From Cochliopodium minus (lineage: Eukaryota > Discosea > Himatismenida > Cochliopodiidae), in contig JAMYWO010000190.1 of assembly GCA_024220525.1 (NCBI GenBank), positions 44,149-80,584 of the forward strand: a stretch of DNA of 36,436 nt. The letters are read 5' to 3'. Both the position numbers and the translations under genes were made by a program. Below, in pieces: positions 1 to 9,700 of this stretch. The notes beneath the pieces are model-generated. The model searched no databases. It was not told the DNA's origin and saw nothing but the letters and a program-made list of their open reading frames with translations. The stretch's first letter is position 1, and every line of letters begins with the position of its first letter.

Positions 1-157
1 TTTTAAATAGTTTAATTTTTTTTTTTTTATTTTTTTTCTTCGTTTTTTAAATTAAAATTATTTAAAATTTGAATTTTTTTTTAATTTAAATTTTTTTTGA
101 ATTTTTTTTGAAATTTAACAACTAAATCCAAATTTCTAATATCAAATTTTTTAATAG
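1..157 (+). other. Left edge: intron of the GRAM-cNBD gene
   Basis: This AT-rich stretch has no convincing coding frame. It ends in a TTTAATAG acceptor immediately before the first readable exon. It is best read as the 3' part of an intron of the gene that continues to 1126. Confidence 0.6.
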
Positions 158-1126
158 GACATTTCTTCAAGAAAGATTACAAAATTGTGATACCCTTGAA
201 CACCATAAACTCCATCAAAACGATAGACGAGTGTCTGGTAGTCAAATCCAACAAAAAATACAAATTTGGAGATGTTCTGAACATCAAAGAAGTTTCCAAA
301 CTCATCCTCAGCTTGGCCAACAAAAACAACAAAAATTCCGAGATGAATCTCATGAATAGCCAAGAAATCTCACTTGAAAATCACTTTTTTTCTTTGAATT
401 TAGAAGAATGGAAATATTTGGTATTTTTAATATTTTAATATTTTCATTATTTTTAATTAATATTTTAATTATTTTTTTAATTATTTTTAATTTTTATTTT
501 TAATTTTTGATTTGGATTATTTTGTTTATTTGAATAGTTACATGAGTGTATATCCAAAAAAGCTAAATATTTTAAGGGAGATGTGATTGTGAGCCAAGGC
601 CGATATATAAACGAAATATACTACATTTCGAAAGGATCTTGTGATGTTCTGCTTGAAATGGATAACATGTGCATTTCCTTAGCGAAAATTAATAAAAATG
701 ACATTTTTGGGGAGATTTCCTACATTATGAATCAAAAAACAACTGTAAGGAACAAAATTTTTTTATTTTTTATTTTTATTTCAAATTTTTTATTTCAAAT
801 TTTTTTATTTCAAATTTTTTATTTTTATTTTTTATTTTTTATTTTTATTTCAAATTTTTTATTTCAAATTTCAAATTTCAAATTTTATTTTTATTTTTTA
901 TTTTTTATTTTTTATTTTTTAGGCTAGTGTTGTTTGTGCTGAAGAGTGTGAGATAGTTTCATTGGACTTCCACAAACTGAACATTTGTTTTAAGAGGTGT
1001 GCGGTCAAGTCGTCCAAGTTCTATGCTCAACTCAAAGATGTGCTGATGGAGAGAATCATCAACACCATCAAAATGAGAATGGACGGATTGACCAACCCCA
1101 AAACTGAAAAAATTGACTTAAACTAA
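158..1126 (+). CDS. GRAM + cyclic-nucleotide-binding domain protein, 3' end only
   Basis: Three exons are readable, about 158-420, 538-744 and 923-1126, and all joins keep frame. Exon 1 gives the second half of a GRAM domain (KIVIPLNTINSIKT, then SNKKYKFGDVLN and a final helix); GRAM is a PH-like membrane-lipid module. Exons 2-3 give a cyclic-nucleotide-binding fold (KGDVIVSQG, YYISKGSCDV, DIFGEISYIMNQKTT, VVCAEECEIVSLD). The phosphate-binding cassette keeps FGE, but the Arg-Ala that normally contacts the cyclic phosphate is Thr-Thr, so cAMP binding is doubtful. The order GRAM then cNBD matches the tail of Dictyostelium GbpC/GbpD-type proteins. The 5' part lies outside the window. The stop is TAA. 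The gene converges on the oxidoreductase gene with about 83 bp between the stops. Confidence 0.8.
745..922 (+). repeat. T-rich low-complexity intron
   Basis: Intron between the two cNBD exons, built of repeated TTTTTATTTTT and TTTCAAATTTTT blocks. It is T-rich on the coding strand, like most introns here, and keeps GTAAGG and TTTTAG ends. Confidence 0.7.
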
Positions 1127-1209
1127 ACAAATTCATAATAATAGGAAAACTGAATAAAAACAAAAAAATTTTAAAAAATTTAATTTTTTTGAAAAGAAAG
1201 TTTTTCTTT

Positions 1210-2573
1210 CTACCAACTAATATCAACCACTTTGTTGGATAATCTACTGTCTTCACAATCAAAAACGAGTTTGTGTGTCTGGTAGCTTTCTCTCACAGAG
1301 CTGAGAATAAAAGATGGATCGTTGTTGTACACTGCGTCGATGAATGATTTGATGAAGTGATAATCTCCTTTGTCATGCCCTACTAAGCTGGTTTCGGTTT
1401 TGTCATCCCCAAAAGGGTTATACTCTGTTTTCACATTATTAATAAAGTTAAAAAATGAGAATTTTCTTCCATCCCCCACAATTTCTCTGTTTAATAAAAA
1501 GAGTTTAAAGTTTTATATTTTTATTTTTTAATTAAAGAAAAAAAACCCTTGTGTTCCAAAAATTCTTGTCTTCCCAACACAAACTTCCTCTGTAAAAGAA
1601 ACCATAGAAAAATTGACAGTGGATCCGCTTTTTAAAAACTTTATTTTAATAAATAGATTAAAAAATAAAAAATTTACTCTTCATATTGCATGATCACTAC
1701 TTGATTGCTTGAAAAAATGTTATTTTTTTTTTTTTTTAAAAAATAGGATTAATTTTACTCAACAACGTCGTTATCGCAATCATAAACACATCTACCATAT
1801 GGAGAAGTTTTCAGTGTTTCAGTTACATTCTCCAAAGTAGGTTCAACACTAGGGTCTTCCATAATTATCGAAACATGCTTTTTCCAACCAGGAAGGACGT
1901 GTGAATCAACTATTAAAGTGAATTTTAATTTTAATTTTTTCAAATTTTTTTTTATTTCTTATTTTTTAAATTATTCATTTATTTAAATTTTTTATTTTTT
2001 ATTTTTTGTTTATTATTTTTTTAATTTTTTTTTGCCATAAATTTTCTTCGAGGAGTATGCACACATTCTTTCAACGGGGCATTCCAAGCACATTTTTCCA
2101 GAATTAGGAGGTTTGTTTTTGGAAGTGAAATGCAATAACGAACCAAAACTAGAAACTTTTAATAAAAGAAAAGAAAAAAAAAATAAAAAATTTAATTTAA
2201 AAAGAAAAAAAAAAATGATTCAATTTAAAAAAGAAAAATCAATAAATTAGAGTACCTTTTTTAACGTTTGTGTTTCCCATTAAATGGCAAATAAAATCTG
2301 AACAAAATAAAATTTTATTTTTTAATTATTGAAAAATAAGAATTTATAAAATTATTTGATGAAACCAATGTCATGACAAGATTTGGCTAACAACATCTAT
2401 GTGATTATTTTAAAATAAAGTTAAATGTAAAGAAATAAAGGTTTAATTTTGAATTAAAACTTACAAAAGTTGCTTTTTTGGTGTTGTTCCAGTTTCCCTT
2501 TTAACAAAGAAAATCAAAAAATAAAAATAAAAATAAAAATAAAAATAAAAATGAAAATGAAAATAAAAAATAA

Positions 2574-2604
<31 letters not shown>

Positions 2605-3874
2605 TAAAATATTAAAAAAAAAGAAAAAGAAAAATAAAAATAAAAATAAAAATAAAAATGAAAATAAAAATAAAAATAAAAATAAAAATAAAAATTAAAA
2701 TGAAAATCAAAAAATAAAAATAAAAATAAAAATAAAAATAAAAATAAAAATAAAAATAAAAATAAATAATAAAAATAAAAATAAAAATAAAAATAAAAAT
2801 TAAAAATAAAATGAAAAAATAAAAATATTTACCCTCACATAAGAATGTGCTTTATTCAATTTTATTTTTAAAAGTTTTTACAAGGTTTTTTTAAAATTTT
2901 TATAATTTATTACCTGCGTGATACCAACTTCAAAAGATTATAGTGTTTGAAAAAGGAAGGAATCTAAAATAAAAAAAAAATTACCCAACTGGTTCCAAGT
3001 GTTGAATGGAGACGATTTTCCCAACCATTGGCAACACTTCTTTTAATTTCTTGGTATAAGGCCTATTAAAAAATAAAAATAAAAATAAAAATAAAAATAA
3101 AAATAAAAATAAAAATAAAAACAAAAATAAAGAAAAAGAAAAAGAAAAATCAATTATAAAATAAAATTTATTTTTACATGTAACGCATCAAATGGGAGAC
3201 AGCACACATGACTTTGTTTTTTTCAACGATTTCCGTGATCTTTTTTATTTCCTCTAAATCGGTGGAGATGGGCTTTTCCAAAAGGAGATGGTATCCTAAT
3301 TCCGCAAAGGCTTTTGCTGGTTCAAAGTGGTCTTTGTCTTGGGTACAAATGAATCTATAAAATTTTAAAGAAATTTGTTTTTAACATTTTAATCAAATAA
3401 AAATTTTTTTAAAAATAATTTCAAATTAATTTTGATCTCATTTCATTATGAATGATATATCATTCGTTTATAATTTCATAGTGATGATAAATTGTGATAA
3501 TAATTGTTTTTAAGAATTGGTATAGGTTGAAAGTAATCTTTTTTTGATTTTTTAATTATATTTACACACAATCTGCAAATTTAGGTTTCTTGGCAATCTC
3601 TCTCCAATCTCTGAAGAGATCCTCATCTTGTAGGCTATATTGTTGCTTCATATAGAGACGTGTCTTCTCTCTGGGCTCAGCAATCGCCACAATTTGCATC
3701 TGGGCTTGATTTTCGAGGGCATAAGATGCATAGATCTTTCCTCTGTTGCCACATCCAACCACTAATGGCAGAAATTTCAAAAAGTTAAAAAATTATTGTA
3801 ATAATGCAACTAAAATTCGTTAATTTCTAAATGATTAAAATAATACCAATACAACTGACTTTTTTATGTTCCAT
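1210..3874 (-). CDS. Gfo/Idh/MocA-family NAD(P)-dependent oxidoreductase
   Basis: A Rossmann-fold sugar/inositol-type dehydrogenase of roughly 400 residues, apparently complete. The start is the ATG at 3874 in a 28-nt first exon (MEHKKVSCI) that splices in frame to VVGCGNRGKIYASYALE, the dinucleotide-binding glycine motif. Later exons give FICTQDKDHFEPAKAF, the family's EKP motif in LLLEKPISTDLEEI, VSHLMRYMPYTKKLKE, EPVGWYHAAHSYVRGNWN, AKSCHDIDFICHLMG, a cysteine cluster (MCLECPVERMCAYSSKKIY), SPYGRCVYDCDNDVVDNQVV and the C-terminal beta sheet. The HSYVRGNW, KSCHD and GRCVYDCDND blocks are typical of one Gfo/Idh subfamily. Exons of 14 nt (codes WYHA) and 17 nt (codes HSYVR) are needed to keep the protein intact. 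One intron appears to start with GC (TATG|GCAAAA, before VDSHVLPGW). The substrate cannot be told from sequence. Confidence 0.85.
2518..2822. repeat. (AAAAAT)n microsatellite inside an intron
   Basis: About 300 bp of nearly pure AAAAAT/AAAAATG variants on the plus strand, inside the intron between the HSYVRG and NWNNTKK exons of the oxidoreductase gene. It is T-rich on the gene's own strand. It nearly fills the intron. Confidence 0.85.
3066..3150. repeat. (AAAAAT)n microsatellite inside an intron
   Basis: A second, shorter AAAAAT tract in the intron just upstream of the PYTKKLKEV exon of the same gene, with the same strand bias as the larger tract. Confidence 0.8.
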
Positions 3875-4185
3875 ATAAATCGAGCACTAATAATGATATT
3901 CCAATTTTTTTATATTTAATTTTAAATTTTAATTTATTTTAAATGTTAAAAATAAAATCAAAATTTGAATTGATCCTCCTTTTAAAATTTTAATTGGAAA
4001 GCTTTGAAATAGAATGATTTCCCACTAAAGCTTTTCGAGAATCACCAACTTTAAAACGAAGAAAATTCCTTTAATCTTTCACCAAATAAAAAAATTTCAA
4101 AAGGAGCGTTTCTTAGAATAGATTTCAAATTTATTGAAGAAAACATCAAAAAAATAAATCAAAAAGGAACTTTAAATTTTAATTA
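3875..4185. other. Intergenic, upstream of the oxidoreductase gene
   Basis: Lies between the stop of the GH5-like fragment and the ATG of the oxidoreductase, both on the minus strand. It is AT-rich without a coding frame. Two copies of the palindrome AAAGCTTT sit about 27 bp apart near 3999 and 4026; nothing else stands out. Confidence 0.5.
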
Positions 4186-4718
4186 TCAAAAAAAAGTATT
4201 GTTGGCAAGGTGATTTTTGAAACCAACACCATAGTTAGAAGGGGTACCATCATAGTTGGTGATCAAAGAAGGGAAAGAGTTGCAGTTACTAGTAGTTGTA
4301 AATAAAATTTTATTAAAAAAAAAAAAATAAAGCAGAAAAAATTTACAAAGGATTAAAAGCCCAAGCAAGATAATGAGCTCCAATAGAGTCAAGGAACTGT
4401 TTTTTTCCAAAAAAAAAAATTATTATTTTTAAAAACTTTGAAAAACTTTCATTGAAATTAAAAATAATTTTTTTTAATTTTTTTAATTTTTTTTTAAAAT
4501 TTTTTATTGTTTTTTTTAGATTTTTTAAAATTTTTTTACAGGCATGAGGGTATCAATGTATCCTTTTTTTTTTGATTGATTATTATTGAAATGAGAGATT
4601 TAGATTATGTTACCATGTGCACAATCGCTTTCGCCAATTTCTGTTGCAATGACTGGGACGGATGCTTGTACTGGTCTTACATAGTCACCCCAACATGCGA
4701 TATTGTTGCAGTGATTTG
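4186..4718 (-). CDS. GH5-like cellulase/glycoside hydrolase, 3' end only
   Basis: Four short exons give the C-terminus of a glycoside hydrolase family 5-like (alpha/beta)8 enzyme. They read NHCNNIACWGDYV, then PVQASVPVIATEIGESDCAH, then a 23-nt microexon coding YIDTLMP, then FLDSIGAHYLAWAFNPF, then NCNSFPSLITNYDGTPSNYG and GVGFKNHL. The Glu of VIATEIGE fits the catalytic nucleophile at the end of strand 7, and YLAWAFNPF fits strand 8 with its conserved Trp. The GTPSNYGVGFKNHL ending is typical of secreted bacterial-type endoglucanases. The N-terminal barrel, with any signal peptide and the acid/base Glu, is missing: upstream lies low-complexity sequence with an N, then a phospholipase D. This is probably a genuine gene whose 5' end was lost in assembly. 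Confidence 0.7.
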
Positions 4719-4736
4719 CTTTTTTGAAATTAAAAA

Positions 4737-4898
4737 ATAAAAAAATAAAAAAATAAAAAAATAAAAAAATAAAAAAATAAAAAAATAAAAAAATAAAAAA
4801 ATANATTTTATTTATTTTATTTATTTTATTTATTTTATTTATTTTATTTATTTTATTTATTTTATTTATTTTATTTTATTTCATTTCATTTTAATCTT
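4737..4898. repeat. Low-complexity junction with the only N
   Basis: Left of the N at 4804 is (AAAAAAAT)n, an 8-mer repeat; right of it is (TTTTATTTA)n-like sequence running into TTTCATTTCATTTTA. Base skew flips exactly at the N. The right-hand part also looks like the reverse complement of the TGAAATGAAATGAAATAAAA stretch at about 5080-5110, on the other side of one PLD exon. These are the marks of a poorly resolved or false assembly join. Confidence 0.75.
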
Positions 4899-4900
4899 AC

Positions 4901-5929
4901 CATCCTTGGATTACTATTTCGCTCGAAATAATCCTGAGTTGGATCATCCAGACCTTTTATTTCACTAATCTCAGGATTGTAGTAATCTTTGCCCTTCCAA
5001 CATTGGACAGTTGTGCTATCAAAAAGTTTGTGATTAGGATCATCAAATCTTCCTTTAAAAATTAATAACATTATAAAAATAAAAATAAAATGAAATGAAA
5101 TGAAATAAAAAAAGTAACCAAGACATAAATCCAATCCTCCCTATTGAAATAATTTATTTATTGTTGAAAATAAAAAAAAAAGATTTTACAATATATGCCA
5201 CTTTTTGATCTACAACAACTAACTTTTGGTGTTGAGTCCATTTCATTTCGAGCTTGGGATGTCTAACAACACTTTAATACAAAAAAAAAATTATTTGTAT
5301 TTTTTAAAAATAAAATAAAAAATAAAATAAAAAAATAAATAAAAAATAAAATTAAATAAAATAAAAAAAAAATATTAAAAAATTTATACGTAATTTTGTC
5401 ATTAAGCTTTTCCAAGACTTCTTCGACATGTGAGCTTTCTAGCTTAAATGCAACCGAAGTCTCATTCCAAAGTAAGACATACACCATCACACCTTGGCTA
5501 GCTTTTGAGTTCAAGACGTTCATCAGTTTGAATCTACTATCGTCTATCAGTTTTCCATCCCTGTACCTAACAAGAGAAACCTCAGGTGATAAAAACCAAG
5601 CAGATATGCTAAAAAGTATAAAATAATTATATTAATTTAATATATATATTTATTTAATATATAATTTATAAATTAACTGAATTTTGTCATTTCTTTTATT
5701 ACAGTATTTCTTGCTTTGCTTTATTCATAGATTCATATGCTGCTTCGTACAATTCTCTTCCATCTACACAAGCTTCTGTCCCGTTGTTCTCTCTGACAGG
5801 GACGAAAGATCTGTATCTATTCTCGTTGCATTGTTTGTTTTGATTGAGATTATTTCTTCTCAACAACTTCTTTAACCTAAAAATTGGTTTTTGATAAATT
5901 ATAATTGAATATGGAAGAATACAGTACAT
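4901..5929 (-). CDS. Phospholipase D, N-terminal half with first HKD motif
   Basis: Exons read RYRSFVPVRENNGTEACVDG, ELYEAAYESMNKAKQEILIS, AWFLSPEVSLVRYRDGKLID, KASQGVMVYVLLWNE, VRHPKLEMKWTQHQKLVVVD, QKVAYIGGLDLCLGRFDD and PNHKLFD. This is the eukaryotic PLD1/2 and plant PLD pattern. HQKLVVVD is the first HxKxxxxD catalytic motif, followed by the GG of the active site. A 22-nt microexon carries GGLDLCL. The enzyme would cleave phosphatidylcholine to phosphatidic acid, but it needs a second HKD half, which is absent: after the exon ending SNPRM the sequence runs into the junction at 4804. The start is uncertain. The ATG at 5929 gives a hydrophobic MYCILPYSIIIYQ leader, or the gene may begin in an unseen exon. 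No PX or PH domain is seen upstream. Confidence 0.78.
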
Positions 5930-6136
5930 TCTTGATATTAGATTTTTATTTAATTCTTCTTGATTAGATTATAGAATTAATCCAAATCTCTTATTCCTTA
6001 ATCATTTTATGCCCAAATATAAAAAATTAGTATTTAATATAAAATCAATATTTTTTTATTTTTTTTTGCAAAAGATTTAATTGGAAGTCTCAATAAAGAT
6101 CAATTGATTTTTCTTGACATAATTTGAAATTATTTT

Positions 6137-9100
6137 TCACAACAAACTAAATAATCTGATGATTATGTAAACGATAGGTCTAGGCAATTTGATAATGAGC
6201 TTGGTTTTTTTAGTTTCGTTTGTCATAAATCTGGAGCAAAGCAAAAACAACAAAACTTTCCCTTTAAACTCTTCATCAAAAAAAATGTGATCATCAGTGT
6301 TCCACTCCATGTAGTTCAGTTGGTTTTGGATAAGTTTGATAGTCCCATTAAAATCAACCTTTTTCAAACCATAACTGGGCGAATGATCTCTGATCCCTAT
6401 TCTTCCAATTGTAAATAGTTCTCTTTTTCCTTCAATCAAATTTCGAAAAATAAATATTAGGAATAATTAAAACATAACAAAAAATTGATAATAAGATTCT
6501 TAGAACGTATTATAATGATATTTTTTACTATTGATGAAGAGACTATTATCCCACCCTGTGGTGATGTTCACAATACCGCTTAAGTTTGTCTTGGTGAATT
6601 CTTTGACGTCTAATTTGGACTCAGTAATTCCCAGCTGGTGATAATTATTCGCTCCCGCAGAATATACATCTCCACCATCTAAATAAAAAAAAAAAAAAAA
6701 AAAAAATTTTGAAAATTTGAAAATAAAGGTGTAAAAATGAAACCTGTTAATAACAACGTAAAATGTGAACCACAATGAACGGAACGGATGTCCTTTATGT
6801 GGTTGATTGTGTTAATGGGTTCTTTCAAATAATGTAATGTGCCCAACTGTCCATTGATGTTGTAGCCAAAACATTTCAATATAGTACCCTCTTCATTTCC
6901 TTGGTCGAAAATAAAAATGAAATGAGTAAAAAAATAAAAATCTACAAATAAAATTAAGGTAAAAAATAAAATAATTCAAATCTTATTATATAAAATATGA
7001 ATTAATCATATACAATAAAAATTCATCAAAAAAAAAAAAAAATAGGATAACTTGTAAGAATGAAAGTATGACTGTATCCACAACTCACGGAAAAAGCATT
7101 TTTGTCGATCATCAAGAGATGTGGAACTTGTTTTTCTATTTCAAAATCTTGATTTCCAAGTTGTCCGTACTCATTCTTGCCCAAAACATATATCTCCCCA
7201 TTTTCTGAAAAAAAATTTTTAAAAAAATAAAAAATTATTTAAAAATTACTTTTAATGAAGATTGAATGTGAAAATCCTAAAGCAAAAGTTTTGATATCAG
7301 AAAGACCACTTATCTTTTCGAATTTTTCACGTTTTAATCCTCCAAAACTGCCACAAAAATAAGCATCTCCTTTCTCTACAATTTTTTTTTTGATTTTTTG
7401 ATTTTATATTGTTAATTTTATCAGTTTTTTTTACTATTTATTAAAACAGACACTTCGTAAGAAGAACTCACCATCTTCACGTTTGATTTCACTTTTGTGA
7501 ATTTTTCTATATTGTTTTTGTCAGGAAGACCTGTTTGATGAGTGGAGTTCCATCCTTTTTTACAAAAATAAAAAAATTTTGGTAACTGATTTAATTTATA
7601 ATTTCAACTGTTGTAAAATTTTGGACATCTCCACATTGAATTCTTTAACATTTTTTTTTTACCAGCTGCGTACAAATCTCCATTTTCTAATTTTTTAAAT
7701 AATTCATAAATACTATAAATATTCTTTGAATATGATCGATGACATAGATAAAGGAATAAATTATAAAATTATTATTTACTCTCTAAATAAAAGCAATTAT
7801 TCACTCCGACAATCAAGTTGCATATGTTTGGATTGTTCTGAATGAAGGTTGGCTTATCCATGAATTTTTTATCCTTTAATCCCAATTGATTATAACTATT
7901 ATCTCCCCATCCATAAAGATTTGCTTTTTCATCCATCAAAAGATGTTGATTGGAGAATCCACAAGAACTAGATCTCAACATGTGCTTAAAATGTAAAAGA
8001 TTAGGTTTTAAATATTCAAATATATAATTATTATTATGATATTATAATATGAAACTTTATCATACAACATTGAATTATGTTATTATACCTATAAATTTGA
8101 ATTTCAATTTTTTTTTTATTGATTTCTTCTATTTTTAAAAATTAATTTCAATTTTGGGAAAGTTTTAGCCTCTCCTGAATGAATTTATCAGAAAACAAAG
8201 AATGATCTTTGGGATTATCACCAAAGCTGAAAAAGATGGAACCTTCAAACAAGAAAAAGTCAGAAACAACACGACCTTCAAACAAGAAAGAAGGGGGGAT
8301 GAGAATTCTCTTTGGATAATAAGTAGAAAACCCGAGTCGAAAAATGTTTCCTTTTTTGTCCAAGAAAACAGATCCGCACAAGTTAGAATCGACTTTGACG
8401 ATATCCTTGAAGAATTTGATGCGGAAAGTGTCGAGGGGGAGGATTTCTTTGGGCTCGGTTGTTTGGGCGGTGTCTTTGAAGAGGAGAAACTCTGATTGAG
8501 AGTAAGGGATGCTTGATTGAGTCCATTTTTTGTCTTCAAACTTAAACCCAGGAGTACCATAACCTTTTGAGAAAAATTAAAATTCAAAGTGAATTATGGA
8601 GTTCTTAAAAAATTTTACCTATTGCACCATGGTTGTGATTTCCAAAAGAATATACGTTTCCTTTGTGGTCCAAGAAGAAATAAGTCAGCTTGTCATTGTA
8701 TTCGAGAACGGATATTTTGGTGATGATCAATGAAGAAAGATAATCGATCAAGATGGCATGTAAATTGTCTTTGGAATGAGCAAGTTTTTCGTTGGTTGGA
8801 TACTCACCTTTTTGTATAAAAAATTTAAAATGAAATAAATTATTCACCAATCGAATTATTTACCAAGAAAGTAAACGAATCCTAATTGACTCAACATCAA
8901 TAAACTTCCGCTCGTTGATATGATTGAAATGATTTTATTTGCTTTGGAGGCTATGTTGGGGTGATCTGGGATGATAACTTTGGAGGGAACATCTATTGGA
9001 TTGTCTGGATACTTGGTGGAGATACTATGTTGTAAGTTGTAAAATAATAATTATTTTAAATCGATCAATTTTAAAAATAAATGTATTACCTTCCAAAAAC

Positions 9101-9700
9101 ATAAACTCTTCCTTTTGTTGTTAAAACAGCAGAACCTTTTGAAAAAAATTAAAAAAAAATGAAATGTTTCACTTTTTTTGTCAACTCACCAAAATCAGTA
9201 CAACAAACATCGGTAGCTACTTTTCCGGACAAAGCCCTTACGAACTTTGGATATTGAACAGATGAGTGGTCCAAATGTCCAAGCTCGTTGAAACTAGGCC
9301 TGGAGCCACTGCTTGACATTGTACCAAAGCTAAAAACATGTCCTCTTTTCGACAAAAACAAGATGTGTTGGGTTTCTATGAAAAAGAAGATTAATTAATC
9401 AATTTTGAGTCACAAAAATATTTGAATGCTTTTATATATCAACTATAGAAATATGGATATCAATAAAAAGTTTACTCCTTTGATTATAGATATCAGAGGT
9501 GGCCATTTTTTTGATTTTTTCGGTGAAAAGTGGATAAGGAGAAATGTAGGGTTGATTCATCATGACAGATCCCTCCTTGTTGCTGAACAAATAGATTTTG
9601 CTGGATTTCTTAGGGATGATCGAAGTGATATCAAGCAAGGAGAGATTGTTGACTGACCAAATTTCATGAGTGTTTTTACAGGTGGAATCTTTATCGAAAA
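6137..9700 (-). other. RCC1-like beta-propeller region
   Basis: Blades carry the RCC1 signature of a Gly-rich strand ending in F/Y-G: FLSKRGHVFSFG, GRVYVFG, GFVYFLG, LDHKGNVYSFGNHNHGAIG, LDKKGNIFRLG, DEKANLYGWGDNSYNQLGL, GGDVYSAGANNYHQLGI and CFGYNINGQLG. Introns often fall just before the strand. At least eight repeat-like units can be read, which is enough for one full seven-bladed propeller. The insert around 8165-8560 is divergent. The C-terminal tail after the last blade is basic and hydrophobic (KLIIKLPRPIVYIIIRLF). Confidence 0.8.

Noticed and set aside
3990-4040. Paired AAAGCTTT palindromes as an operator or promoter element
   Set aside because: Two short AT-rich palindromes are expected by chance in such sequence; noted only in the intergenic entry.
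4186-5929. A single PLD-GH5 fusion enzyme
   Set aside because: The donor and acceptor phases do not match and the reading runs into a stop; the join also contains the N.
8202-8495. Plus-strand open frame of 97 codons
   Set aside because: It lies opposite RCC1 exons of the giant gene, whose frame carries family motifs; the plus-strand product resembles nothing.
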